This document shows, piece by piece, positions 45,259 to 57,268 of a DNA stretch of 64,000 nt. The notes under the pieces are model-generated. The model was not told the origin of the DNA, made no database searches, and saw only the letters and a program-made list of their open reading frames with translations. Every line of letters starts with the position of its first letter. Position 1 is the first letter of the stretch. A program made the translations under genes and the position numbers. The stretch spans positions 310,001 through 374,000 of the forward strand of contig JANFAH010000028.1 of NCBI GenBank assembly GCA_024663395.1. The letters run 5' to 3'. This DNA is from Pisolithus tinctorius. Taxonomy: Eukaryota; Basidiomycota; Agaricomycetes; Boletales; Pisolithaceae.

Positions 45259-48200
45259 AGGATCAGGTCTCCACTGGCTACGTTTACAATAAGTTTTCTG
45301 TCTTAGGCATTGACAATTTCTCTACTGAGCAGGATATATTTAACTCAGAGACTACTGTACCATCTGAAGAGGCGACCCCAGTGGGCGCAGCTGCGGATGT
45401 AAAACTATCAGTGCTTAATTCCTCTTGCAATAAAAATAAAGACACACCTATCCAGGAAACAAAAGAAACCCTGAAAATAAGGATGGCAGATCTGAAGGCC
45501 AAGTTGGAGTTAGAGGTAGTGTTGGAAGGATGAGAAAGGAGGTGGAATGTAAAAGCATTGGTGGATTCAGGAGCTAACGATACCTTCTTGGATAAAAAGT
45601 GGGCCAATGAAAATTACGTTCCTCTGATCAAGCTTGGACAGCCTGTTGATGGAACCCCTAATGTGGCAGGTAACATCACACATATCGCCTCCCTTGTCAT
45701 GAACTATCAAGGACATCAAGAGTCTGTATGGGCTCAGGTCACCACGCTTGGCACGCATCCTCTCATACTTGGTTATACCTGGTTATGGAAACATAATCCA
45801 GAGGTGTGTTGGGAAACCAAGCAGGTGAAGTTGTCCCACTGTCCCCGCGAATGTCATGATCTCGCCCCAAGGACAAGGGCAGAAAGGATAGCTGAGGAAC
45901 AAGAGGCGCAGGACATGGAGTACCTCTATCCGAAGCTTCGTTCCACCAGGGTTTGAGCTGGCACTACCGAGGAACTCGTCCCAAAGGAATACCACCAGTA
46001 CCTAAAGGTCTTCTCGAAGGAAGAGTCAGAAAGGATGCTGCTCCATAAACCATGGGATCATGCTATCGACCTCAAAGAGACCTTCACGCCCAAGCGTGGC
46101 CGCCTTATCCCACTCTCTGTTGAAGAGCAGAAAGAGGTGTCAGATTTCCTTGAGGACCAACTACGTAAAGGATACATTCACCCCTCAAAGTCACCACAAA
46201 CCTCGCCAGTGTTCTTTGTGCCAAAGAAGGATGGAAAGAAACGCATGGTTCAGGACTACTGCTACCTCAACGAGCACACGGTCAAAAACGTGTACCCTCT
46301 TCCCCTCATCTCCCAGCTTGTGGACAAGCTCAAGGGCTGTAAACTCTTTACCAAGATGGACCTCTGGTGGGGACACAACAATGTCTGTGTCAAGGAAGGA
46401 GACGAGTGGAAGGCTGCCTTCGTCACCCATAAAGGGGCTTATGAACCACTGGTCATGTATTTCGGCCTCTGCAACTCCCTGTCTACCTTCCAAAACATGA
46501 TGAACGACATCTTCGGTGACATGGAGGATGTCCTCGTGGTCTATATCGACGATCTAATGATCTTCACGAAGACAGATGATGAGAAAGAACATGACAGGAT
46601 TGTCCTGGAGGTGTTGAGAAGGTTAGAGGAGAATGACCTCTTTGTCAAACCAGAGAAATGTTTCTTCAAGCAGAAACAGGTAGAATTCCTGGGCATGGTG
46701 GTTGGAACTGAGGGGGTCAGCATGGATGAGAGTAAGGTCAAGGCCATAACTGAATGGCTGGTTCCTACGAAGGTCTGCTCAGTATGCGCCTTCTTGGGTC
46801 TAGCAAACTTCTATCACCGCTTCATCAAGGACTTTGCACAGATTGCTCGCCCCCTCAATGACCTCACAAGAAAAGATCAGCTCTGGGCTTGGGGTCCCCG
46901 GGAACAACGGGCCTTCGATGCCTTGAAACTCGCCTTCACCACTGCCCCCATCCTTGTGTTCCTGGATCAGGATAGGGAGTTCTGCCTGGAAACTGATGCC
47001 TCAGACTTCGCTACTGGTGCTGTTTTGTCGGTAAAATGTGAAGACAACCTCTGGCGACCTGTTGCCTTCTATTCCCATTCTATGTCTCCCCCTGAACGAA
47101 ATTACCAGGTCTTTGATAAAGAGATGCTGGCCATAATTCGTGCCTTGGAAACATGGTGACACTATCTCGAGGCCACTCCTTATCAGTTCGAGGTCTGGAC
47201 AGACCACTCAAACCTCCAGTACTTCATGAAAGCACAGAACCTGGATCATTGCCAGGCATGTTGGGCCCAGTACCTCTCCCGGTTCAACTACAGACTGGTG
47301 TACAAACCTGGCTCCTCAATGACTAAGGCAGATGCCCTTTCATGAAGAGAGGACCACGAACCTGAAAAAGGGTCAGATAACCAAGGGGTTACGTTGCTCG
47401 ACCCCTCTAGGGTGGCAGCTACCTTGATGGTAGGGGAGGATATTGACCTCGTCCTCGCTCTGAAGTCTGCCTCCTCAATGACACCACAACTGGAAGGTTC
47501 CATCCTCAGAGAGGGACTGTATGTCTGTCAGGGGAAGGTTTATGTCCCACCTGCCATCAGGGTCCACTGTCTTGAGAAACACCACGACACTCCACTTGCA
47601 GGGCACCCGGGCTGGAAGAAAACCTTGGAGCTTGTTTCCCGTAACTATGTTTGGCCTGGAATGACCAACTCTGTCAGAGAGTACATCTCTTCCTGCCATC
47701 GTTGTCAGATGGCCAAGAACTCTAGGGTTCCCCCAGCAGGAAAGCTCCTTCCGAACCCTGTCCCAGAGCGTCCTTGGACTGACATCTCAGTTGATTTTAT
47801 GGAGCTGCCAGAGGCACAAGGCTTCGATAACGTCATGGTGGTGGTAGACAGGTTCTCAAAGGGGGTGGTCTTTGCCCCTACTGTCAAGGAGGTGTCCTCA
47901 CTACAGACAGCAGAGCTCTTCCATGACCATGTGTGGACTCAGCATGGGTTACCTTCCTCCGTCATCTCTGATCGTGGTCCCCAATTCGCCAGTGCGTTCA
48001 CTACTGAGCTCTGCAAGATGCTTGGGGTCAAACCCAAACTTTCCACTGCCTTCCACCCCCAAACAGATGGTCAGACGGAACGCCTTAACCAAGACCTGCA
48101 GCAGTATCTCCACCTTTTTGTCAATGATCAACAAGGCTCTTGGCCTTCATGGCTTAAGGTCACCCAGTTCTCCTACAATAACAAGTGGCAGGAGTCCACT

Positions 48201-48932
48201 GGCAAAAGTCCCTTCTCAGTTACTCATTCCTATACCCCCAGGATGGGTGTAGAACCCTTCCTTTCTAAAGCGGAAGCAGCCACAGACCATGCTGTTGACC
48301 TTGCTAGGGTTTTAGAGGACACAAAGAAGGCTCTGGACAAAGCTGCAGAACGAATGAAGGTGTCTGCAGAGATGTCTCGGTCAGATGCTCCCTCCTACTC
48401 CGTTGGTGACATGGTCTGGTTGGAGACTTCTCGCATCTCCCTCTCTGGTTGCCCTTCCCGAGGACTCACCGAACGTTGGATCGGCCCCTACAAGGTTGTT
48501 TCACTCAAACCCAATGCGGTGGAATTGAAACTTCCAAAGACCCTCAAAATCCATCCGGTCGTTAACGTTTCTCAGGTGAAGCCATACAGGGGACCTTTGG
48601 AAGGTCAGACCATCACTCGCCCTGGCCCGGTGGTGGGGCACGAAGGCGATGAGGAGTTTGAGGTAGACTATGTCGCTGATTCTTGTCTGAAAAAGAACAG
48701 ACTTGAATACCTCGTCCATTGGAAGGGGTATCACAGTGAAGACCGCACCTGGGAACCTGAGTCCGCCTTGAAGTCTGCCCCTGGTGCTGTCAGAGACTTC
48801 CACCACCGCAACCCTTCTGCCCCTCGCAAACTCCATGGCATGGATTCCGCCCTCTTCTCCTCCCTCTTCTGCCCCCTGGAGAACCTCACCGACACTGTCC
48901 CTACCTTCAATCGCCTGGAAGTCGATTTCTAA
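45240..48932 (+). pseudogene. chromovirus pol: protease, RT, RNase H, integrase, chromodomain
   Basis: A single frame (-1 to gag) runs to TAA 48930, broken only by TGA at 45531, 45954, 47157 and 47343. Each fits an expected arginine CGA (LEG*ER, TRV*AG, ETW*HYLEA, DALS*RED). In order: protease VDSGANDTFLD (about 45560); reverse transcriptase from about 46080 with VFFVPKKDGKKRMVQDY and the catalytic YIDDLM; RNase H with LETDASDFATGAVL and WTDHSN; integrase with an HHCC zinc finger (CHRCQM), DDE residues in DISVDF, ISDRGPQF and TDGQTERLNQ, and a GPY/F motif (ERWIGPYKVV). At the end is a chromodomain (LEYLVHWKGY, TWEPESAL), which in chromoviruses steers integration to heterochromatin. DLWWG and QDYCYLN replace the usual DLRWG and QDYRYLN, again CG to TG. 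Otherwise remarkably intact; a fairly young but inactivated copy. Confidence 0.93.
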
Positions 48933-48943
48933 GGAGGGGATAG
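48931..48943 (+). promoter_or_regulatory. polypurine tract
   Basis: AAGGAGGGGATAG overlaps the pol stop and ends one base before TGTTACA of the 3' LTR, the position for the plus-strand primer. Confidence 0.8.
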
Positions 48944-49315
48944 TGTTACAATACGTACTCTTTTTCCTTCTTCTCTTTTCTTTTCATCTTATCTAATCTT
49001 TTGGTCTTATCTTATCTCTTGGACTCGGCCTGGACTCTGGCCTAGACCTTGCCTCACCTCCACCATGCCTTCCTCTTCTGGTATGTTCCGCTCCACTATG
49101 ATGTCACGGACCTCATGTATGCCTCACCGTTACCTCATGTACTATAGTATAAGTATCCTTGCTCAATCACCCAACTAGCTCTAAGCTAGTTCATTTGGGT
49201 CTTCGAGTCCTAAATCTGCCTGCTTCTAAGCCATCTCTTCTTCTCTCTTCTTACTCTTCTTCATTAGTTCTTGGTGCAAGCCTACAACAAACCCTGTTGT
49301 TTAGGTCTCGTCACA
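48944..49315 (+). mobile_element. 3' LTR of chromovirus
   Basis: 372 bp, TGTTACAATACG...GTCTCGTCACA, followed by the GTGGT target duplication. Element total 43521-49315, 5,795 bp. Confidence 0.95.
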
Positions 49316-49760
49316 GTGGTTCAGAAGGCATTCCAGTGGGATGGTATTAGGCCAGTATATGTTCTGGCCAAATCCAGTCAGCTGGGTCAAATTCCCAGTT
49401 GTTGACCATGACCCAGGACACCTACCAGCCACAATGTAGTGGGCTGGCACAGGTCCAGGGTGGGTGGCAGTTGTTTGGCATCAATTCCAAACCAACTCCA
49501 GTTGGCCAGGATGGATGACACCCTCCGGGCTATTTACAGTGGTTCAGAAGGCACTCCAGTGGGATTCTATTGGGCCAGTATATGTTCTGGCAAAGTCCAG
49601 TCAGCCAGGTCAAATTCCCAGTTGGTGACTGTAACCTGGGACACATACCAGCCTTATGCTAGGGGACTGGGACAGATGCCCAGCCTATGGTGGTTGATTG
49701 GCATGGATGCCCAGTTAAGGCCACTTAATGTTACCAGTTTAGATGATGGGTTAGTCTTTT
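49316..49760. repeat. degenerate 220-230-bp repeat, right part
   Basis: Continues the array at 42830-43515. TTGGCATCAATTCC, GCCAGTATATGTTCTGGC and TATTTACAGTGGTTCAGAAGG recur. CpG-poor. Confidence 0.75.
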
Positions 49761-50353
49761 GGCATCCCCTGGCGAATGCATGAGCCATACAAATAGTGTC
49801 CCATATATATTGGCTGGGCTGGGAAGCAATTGTCTATGGGGCTTATATATCAGTGGCCCATGTAATAAGGCTCGGCTGAACCTGCAGTGTTCCATTTGGA
49901 ATGGTGGGAGCATATTTCAGTGTGCCATGTGCATTGGCCTCAGCCCAAATAGGAGTGCCCATGTACTATGGAGGGCTTATAGTCCATTGTACTGTAACCT
50001 TGGGGTGGGCCCAGATATTGTGATCCCATAGGACAGGCTGGACAAATACTCCAGTGTTTCATGGTGTATGGGAGGCCCATGATACAGTGTCCTGTCTGTC
50101 TCGAGTCAGCCTGTGTATTATGATCACCATTCCATGTGGTCTGGCACATATGCCATGGTCTTGTGCACAACAAGCAAGCCAATCTCACAGTGTGCCAACT
50201 GACTGGATTCAGCTCGAGTTGAAGTGTTCCACCAATTACGGGCCAGCCATAGTCAATATTTGGGAGAGGTATATGGCAAAGAACTTGGCTTGGGATGGCA
50301 TATAATATCTATAGAACTACCTTTACATGGACCCCCTATTGGATAAGTGTAGG
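49761..50353. other. no gene recognised
   Basis: CpG-poor with recurring phrases such as GTGTCC(C/A)(A/T), GCCCATG(T/A) and CTTATA. It may be old tandem matter. Open stretches on both strands have no motif. Confidence 0.4.
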
Positions 50354-51614
50354 TTATATGGAATGTCCCACTGGACCTGCAGGCATCAACCCAGTTTGGA
50401 CATTCTGAACTCTCATCCAATCCCCACGGGGTATCCCTATCCAATTGTGTATGTTGTCCCTCATGTAGCAGGCAAAGCAACATCGGTTCCCACCCACAGA
50501 ACTAACCCCATGTCGAAGAAGCCAGCTGGAACATGCAACTACAGTGCCAGGGTTGTAAAGGAACTGAAGGCCAAGCGTGGGGATATCCAATACACAATCT
50601 TCATAATCACCAACCATGACCAGCATGCCATACCAATCGGACTGTGAGTGTGGGTCCTGGTGAAAGGGTGTGGCCTGGTTAGAGATTACAGAGACATTAG
50701 TAAAAACTGATGGCCAGTGCTGCAAGGCATCCTGCATATCTTGGTTATGCTGACTTGACCATGTGTCCAAGGACTGCATGGCTTGCCTTCCAGTGTCATA
50801 CAGGCCTGGGTGCATAATCAAAAGTGCACCGGAGAGGATGGCAGCCAGGAGGTAAGACTGGCAGGACCATTCATGACCAGCATCCATCCGTAGGTCAGTG
50901 GAAACTGATGGGGCAAAGTTCAGGGTCTGGATGCCACTTGAGAGACATACCCCTGAGGTAATATGACCATACCATATGCCCCTGTTGGTGCCTGGCTGGG
51001 GAAAACTCCAGGCACCCCAGTGACTGTGAAGTGTGATTGAAATATTCAGCATTTTTCTGCCAGGAGCCACTTGTCATACTCTTGGACATTGCATGGTGAA
51101 GGGGGTCCAGAGTGGCAAGCATGTGTGTCTGCAGGGATGCCTGAATAATATAGAGTGTAAAGGAAATGTTTGAACTGACTTGCAAATCATTGGTGATGGC
51201 ACTGGGAAGGTACCACAATGCAATGGTATCGCTGGTACCAAGGATTACTGTAGGTTCATCCACAAAGCCAGTGAGACTTGATGGATGCGCTGCCAGGTGG
51301 CCTGCCTCCCAGGTTTCATCAACCCCCAATTCCATAGCTGAAAGGCGCTCAGAAAGCTGGATCAGATCGATGCCACTTTGCTCTGCAATACAATTTACAT
51401 TTGATTTTACATCCAGCCGGGACATCAGCTTACTTCTATTATTGTATGCCGCATGCATGCTGGCCACTATCTGATTCATAGCAACAATGCCATGTGTTGG
51501 AATCTGGAGTGGAGGATCTGGTTTGGGGGCATTCGGTCCCAGGAAGGTTTTACTGGAGAATTCCCAGCACATATAGTGTGTAATATCCCAGGTGGCACTG
51601 TGATTTATTGTCAT
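50354..51614 (-). CDS. TET/JBP-family Fe(II)/2-oxoglutarate dioxygenase (KDZ module 2)
   Basis: Read leftward from 51614 (MTINHSATWDITHYMCWEF). Early part: RLDVKSNVNCIAEQSG, LSERLSAMELGVDETWEAG, then VILGTSDTIALWYLPSAI, matching LDVHGRVIVWYLPGIV of the copy in module 1. A 39-nt GT..AG insert lies near 51140-51180. The frame changes between 51070 and 50895 by an intron or a lesion. The catalytic part reads WPSVFTNVSVISNQATPFHQD, split here only for length: the H-Q-D ligand pair, LYNPGTVVA, then the distal H in LLRHGVSS and R in GGNRCCFACYMRD. Iron and 2-oxoglutarate residues are all present and no stop interrupts the catalytic exon. Role as for the first copy: probable oxidation of methylated bases in DNA. 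It lies beside a KDZ transposase on the same strand. Confidence 0.7.
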
Positions 51615-51868
51615 TCAGATTGGAAGATGATATAGTGAGCACAGTGTTGATGATGGGTTATCTGGTAGCTGCAGGGTGTAATATGGAACAGTAGCTATGT
51701 ATGCCAGTGTTTTCTGGACCATAGTGAAGCTGCCATGGTTACACAGCATTGGTAAATAACCATTCCGGCCTTCGAAAACAGGTGCCACTATGGTGGCATA
51801 GTACCTCCAGCTTCTGCACATTATTCCAGCATGGTATGGGTACCAAGATAGAGGCAATAGATGGTGAG

Positions 51869-52285
51869 TTCTGCTATGGCTCCGGTGCTAGCTACACTTC
51901 CTACCACACTGGTTCCATTTCATGGTGTTCATGTTCCTTTATACACCATGCCAAAGCATTAGATGATGGACTGGGGCCTTTCAACCTAATTTTGTATTCC
52001 ACAGCCATTGAGAAAACATGATGCAGCCTTTTCTAGTACAGGTCCAGCAGTCCTGGTAATGCATGGATACAATGTTCTGCTATGGGTCTGGCACTAGCTA
52101 CACTTCCTACCACACCGGTCATATTTCAGCATGTGGACCTTTTATTATACACTGTCCACAAGCATTGGACGATAGCCTGGGGCCTTTCCAACTAATTGCC
52201 TATTCCACAGCCATTGAGAAAATGCAATGTGGCCTCTCCCAGTACAGGTCTGGCTGTGCTGGTAATGCAGAGATACCCTATGGTC
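51869..52285. repeat. two-copy tandem duplication, about 206 bp
   Basis: TTCTGCTATGG, CTAGCTACACTTCCTACCAC and TATTCCACAGCCATTGAGAA recur in the same order at 51869 and 52075. The copies are diverged by many substitutions. It lies upstream of the TET/JBP gene, so it could be part of that gene's promoter region. Confidence 0.8.
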
Positions 52286-52559
52286 GCATCATCAGTATTG
52301 TTCAGATTGATATACAGCCACTTGGCTCATGACAACTGCTGTGCTGGGATAGGCCACTTGCTATTCTGGCCTCCTGGGATGTGATTATTGATGATCTCTT
52401 ATCTGGCAGTCATCACATGTGTCAGCCACATTGCTATGTAATAACATTTTCACCTGATCCAACTCTACTCTGAATCACCATGGATGTCAGGACCGCTAAT
52501 CTATCCTACCTCTCCATGATAATCTAATACATTGGTGTCCAATTTAGACAGTTCACATA
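52286..52559. other. spacer, no gene
   Basis: Short CpG-poor sequence without a supported ORF. Confidence 0.4.
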
Positions 52560-53038
52560 TGCTTTGCAGCAGGCCAACAACCCAAGCAATCGACTGCCAG
52601 ATGACTGGTATCGGCAGGTTCAAGTGGAAACAGTGAGTTTGTTGAAATGGATGCTGGTTCGCTGTGTCACAGACTTTTCCACAGCATATATTGAAGCAGG
52701 CCCTGGCTACCTGCAACTCATATGGGACAATCATGAAGGTCCCATATGTTGCCAATGAACTGCTTTGGTGGACAGCTGTACAAAATATGGGAGAGACCAC
52801 CCTGCTGGCACACATCATGGAGTTGAATGTGCTGCAGGTCAAAAGAGGAGAGGTGAGATGTATGATCCACACCGGTCCTATGCCACATACCTGGTGGACA
52901 AGGGACCCTACCCATCTGGATGGGTATGATCGTCAGTCATTGCAGGAAGTTTTGCAGGAGGCCAAGGAATTCTTTGTTGGGGTTGAGGTGTGTGGTCATC
53001 ATTTTTTGATCATTCCATCGAATCCATCTGTGCCATAG
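52560..53038 (+). CDS. hypothetical ORF between TET/JBP and KDZ, plus strand
   Basis: Two overlapping plus-strand frames: 52564-52758 (ALQQANNPSNRLPDDWYR, VETVSLLKWMLVRC) and 52664-53038 (VPYVANELLWWTAVQNMGET, RGEVRCMIHTGPMPHTWW, FFVGVEVCGHHFLIIPSNP). No family recognised. It could be one spliced gene read on the strand opposite to its two neighbours. The 53040-53600 stretch to the KDZ stop codon shows nothing further. Confidence 0.3.
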
Positions 53039-53609
53039 GAAGGAAAAGAGAGTCTCCCACTGCTGTGTGACATGGACCGGATGCCATCAGACAGCATCAG
53101 CCGGTTGATTGAAAGCTGTGACAAGATGATCCATCAGGAGGAGGAGATTTGCCAGCTCCATGGTGTGATGGAATTCTGCAGTGAACAGCTCACCCTTTTT
53201 GACAGCCTTGGACAAGTACAGGACCAGCTTGAGGACTTCTGAGTCAATTCAGTTACCTGGCCAGGAGCCAGCAATAAGTAGGGTGCTGTCCTCATTACAC
53301 ATCTCATTAGAATCTTGATATGTAATTTCCCTGGTTTCATACTATCTAGAGATATATGCACATTACTCTGCCAATTCCTATCTTGAAGTACATCCTAGTG
53401 TTCTGGCTAAATCCTGATACATCTGGGACTGCCTAGCCAAATAACATGCAAAACTGGTATTGCCCACTGCCAATGCCTCCATATGCCAGCCACTCCAGAA
53501 TTTCTGTGTCCACCCAGTCTCCAGTGTGAGTAACTCTAGCTCTTCTTCCCAGTGATCCTGTAGCGCTTTTGTACACAGCCAGTTGACTCAATAAACTGTG
53601 GTAATTCAG

Positions 53610-56600
53610 TCAGTATTTCACACAAGCCCAATTGATCTGCCTACATTCTGACATCCTGTCATTCATGGCAGAATCCTGGGGAAGGTCCATGGTCCAAAAC
53701 CAGGCCAGAGTGTTGTCATGATGACCTCTTGCATTTGGGTCTGCAATTGTGGCACTCACAGTCAGGTCTGCCCTATTCAATTCTTGGTATTTTCCAAGAA
53801 TGTCCTCCCCAGCCCCCAGTGCAATAAGCTGCTTTCGGCACTGGCGATAGATGGTGGCATGCCGCTGAACCATTGCCTCTGCATTGGATATCTGGCCCCA
53901 TGCCCGGGTTGTCATTTTGTAGTTCCCTCCTTTCCGGACATCTGTACGAAATATCACGGCCTTGTCCATGAGGGCCAGACGCAATTCATGCAATGCATCA
54001 TTTGCCTGGCCCTGTCTCAGATGTATTTCCTGTTCCACAAGACTGCCGAGGCCCATGTCATGGAAATACTGTACTCCAATATATGATGGCAGTGGAACAT
54101 CGCTGACCTCCTGGTGACCAGGACAATCAGGGAGGAATGGATCATCAGTTTCATCATTACTGTCCCCATCAAATGGGGCTATACTTCTGGGCCTTTGCCT
54201 GGGGTTAACTTGCCAGTCATTTCCAATGAACTGGGCTGCTCCATGTACTAGTGCATCAATCTGTGATTGCACCCGGTCTTGCCAGCACAAAATTGACAAC
54301 CAGTCTGCCTCTGTTGCCCTGGCATCCATCTGTCATGTATCCATAGCAAGCACTATTTGAGCCTGCTCAACCTTTAATGCCCATGCAATCCAAGTAGCTA
54401 AACCACGTGAGCTGCTGAATGAACGGTCATTATGGATTAGGTCAATCTCAATGGCTTTCATGGTGGGTGCTACCATGATGTATGTAAGTTATGGGTCAGA
54501 TGATACAGTTGGCCCCCTTACCCTTCTCCAGCCAGACTTCATATATGTCCATGGCCTGCGGAGTATTCCACCAGCATGACTGCACCTGAAGTTCTTGTTC
54601 CACCCATAACCGACACAAGCCATCCAGTACCTTGCTATCCAACTTGTTGAATTTATCTTGGATTGTTGCTAATGACTGCTTGGCAACCTTGAACTTCCAT
54701 TTCAATGCCAATGCTATGTGCAAGTAATCAAGTGGTGGTCAACCAGGTACTGTGATGACATACGCATCTGTATCATTTTGAGGAAGTTACTATCATTCAT
54801 TTGGAAGTCCAGCAACTCCTGACAATGTGCTGTCACCATTCCCCAGGCTGATGGTGAGATTATGTTGAGAGAAGACCAGAGGGTCTCCATGATTTCACCA
54901 TCCACCCAGCTGGCACCTGGAATAAAGTTTGGAGCATATCTGGCAAAGCACTCTGTCTGATGGCCATGGACATGCCATAGTCCAATGCTGGGCTGAATCT
55001 GTAATCCAGAAGGCAGAGAGAGATATCTATTTTCCTCAAGCCGGCAGGCCAAGTTCTTGCTATACTGACAATTGATGTCATAAAAGGTTATGACTGGTCG
55101 CCGGGGGTCCAATCCATGGTGCATGGCATGGACCAGAGCATAATCCATATTGACCTGCCTGCTATATTGTTAGTCATGACCAGGGACTATGCATTGGTGC
55201 ATACTGCTCTCCCTTCTGAAAGTCGACCATTGCATGAGGTACAAAACAGCCATGCCTTGCACAGGCACATCCACCAATCCCAGTCAATTCCAGCTTATTC
55301 CTTTGTGCATTTGCTTGATTAACAGCCCAGTGGTTATTGCAGTCGGATTTCTGCATGACGCAATCAGTCTGGTGCCTTTGGAGAGATCATGGCACACCAA
55401 CTTCTATTCAATTTATGGTCCCAGTCAAATATTCCTTGTATGGAGCTGATGTGACCATGAAGCCATGTCCATCCATGAGCCAGACCTCTTTGACAGCATT
55501 CTTGGGCAGCATATGCTCAGCCTTGAAGTTGCCATCCATCACAAAGGTCCTAGCAAACTGCCAGCTACACAAGTCAGGCTAACAATGCCTTTGCAATAAT
55601 GAATAGAATACGGACTCAGAGAGATCAATATCCTGATCCGGTACATTGATCCCTGGCTGGGGACAGGCAGGGCAGAAGAGGACAAGTTCACTGGCCTGGG
55701 GATCAGGTGACTGTTGATGGAATCCCTGCCATTTCAACAGCTTTAGGAGCCTCCACATTCTTGGCACCCTGAGCAATTCCCTGTACCTATTCTTCAACCA
55801 GCATGAGCAATGTGGCATATGGTAGGCCAGGGGTGATCACACTCACCAGCACTAGGTGAGGAAACATGCTTGAGGTGACTCTCTGAAGTTTGCTATAATA
55901 GTTCATGGCGGAGGTTCCACATTCAACATTGTCCCTGATGAAGTCATCCAGCACCTGGAAGGTGAAAGCTGTCCTTGGTGCCTTAGTCATAGCCAGGAAT
56001 AGGCTGGCCATGGTAAGCTGAAGATGTGAATCCTCAGACCCAGGGCAGTTGCAATACTGCACATTGCAAAAGTGCATGCTGCCAGTGTCCACAACTGTCA
56101 GATAGTTTCTATCATCCAGTGGGTTGAGATGTGCCGGTCATTGACTCTCCTCAATGTCCTCCCACTCATCATCTACATGGCTGGCAGCATCCTCCCAAGA
56201 ACCTTCTCCTGCCAGGCATGGTGCTCTGGCATGGCCCAAGTGTAGCACCAAACCAACCTATGATATCAGTCATCACAGATGATGGGTTGAAACTGGAACT
56301 CACCAGCCATAGAGTGAAGTCTTCAAAGAATCTTCCATTCCATTTTTGTACCTGATGGAATGGTCTGAGCTTGTGTTGCTCGATGCAACATGTTTTACAA
56401 GACAATGGGCAATGTGCACAGTCCATGCATCTATATGGTGCCCCTTCTGCTTTACACATGAAACAAGCCATGACATTGGGTGGGGCCTCCATGTCCAGGA
56501 GCACAGACAGGTATCTACTCTTATAGGGCAGCCACTCTTCCAGATAATTGTTCTGTAATACTGTAAGGCACACATTGCCAGCACTGGGATGTTTGATAAT

Positions 56601-56819
56601 GCACACCTGGCTTTTTGGAATTCTTGATGTCCTCAGTGGTGATGCATCATCCATGTAGCAATATAGGTCAGCATCATTACCCTGGACTAAATTGGGTTCC
56701 TGGATGCTCGAAGATCCTGCCCTAGTAGGTGATTCGTTGCTTTGGCCAGTTGCATATCTTGCCTTCTTTCTCGGAGTAAACTTGATCATCTTTTCTTTGG
56801 ATCCCCTGGTTGTTTTCAC
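53610..56819 (-). CDS. KDZ transposase with CxC2 zinc cluster (module 2)
   Basis: Read leftward. The first exon (56819-56169) has a basic N-terminus (EKMIKFTPRKKARYATGQ) and the CxC2 cluster (CFMCKAEGAPYRCMDC, CPLSCKTCC, LRPFHQVQKWNG). Then MHFCNVQYCNCPGSEDSHLQ, NRYRELLRVPRMWRLLK and LVLFCPACPQPGINVP follow. The RNase H-like core has FVMDGNFKAEHM, NQANAQRNKLELTGIG, ITFYDINCQYSKNL, GLWHVHGHQTECFARY and GEIMETLWSSLN. The tail (about 54329-53610) is acidic and helical and ends INWACVKY. The exons line up one for one with the transposase of module 1, and fewer stops are seen than there, so this copy is younger or better kept. Several exon joints near 55450-55800 are not resolved. TTG/CAG-rich flanks; no terminal repeats identified. 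Confidence 0.85.
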
Positions 56820-57268
56820 CTTTTTCCAAGTGACATGGGTTACCAGGGTGGCCGCTGCAGCTCAGGCAATTCATGACTTGCCCATGTCTAGTATCAAGTC
56901 CTTGCAGGATGTCTGCAGGCCTCAGCCATACATGCCTCATTGTGATGCCTTGCATGACTATGATTTGAGTTGGATCTCGGAATCAATGTCAGAAGATCCA
57001 ATTGGGATCAAACTATACTTTATCTATATATAGTAGCAGACTGGATGATAGACAAATCAGCTTACCATGTTTGGCCATGGTACCGATTGACTGGAACAAG
57101 ACCATACTAACAATGGGTATGTATCATGACCAGAACATTACTCAGCCCCTGGAACTTTATTCAAGAATGGGTGATGGTAACTATGAGGAACAGACTCCAA
57201 ATTTTCTTTCAACAGAGGGTAACATTACCTGCGACTAACCAACCCCAACACCTTCTCCAACATTCAGA
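56820..57268. promoter_or_regulatory. divergent promoter region of KDZ transposase and companion gene
   Basis: 450 bp between two genes that point away from each other. It contains TATA-like runs (TTTATCTATATATAG near 57018). A shared bidirectional promoter is plausible but not shown. Confidence 0.4.

Noticed and set aside
47872..48252. 126-aa plus-strand ORF inside pol
   Set aside because: It is a shadow of the integrase frame, which carries all expected catalytic motifs.
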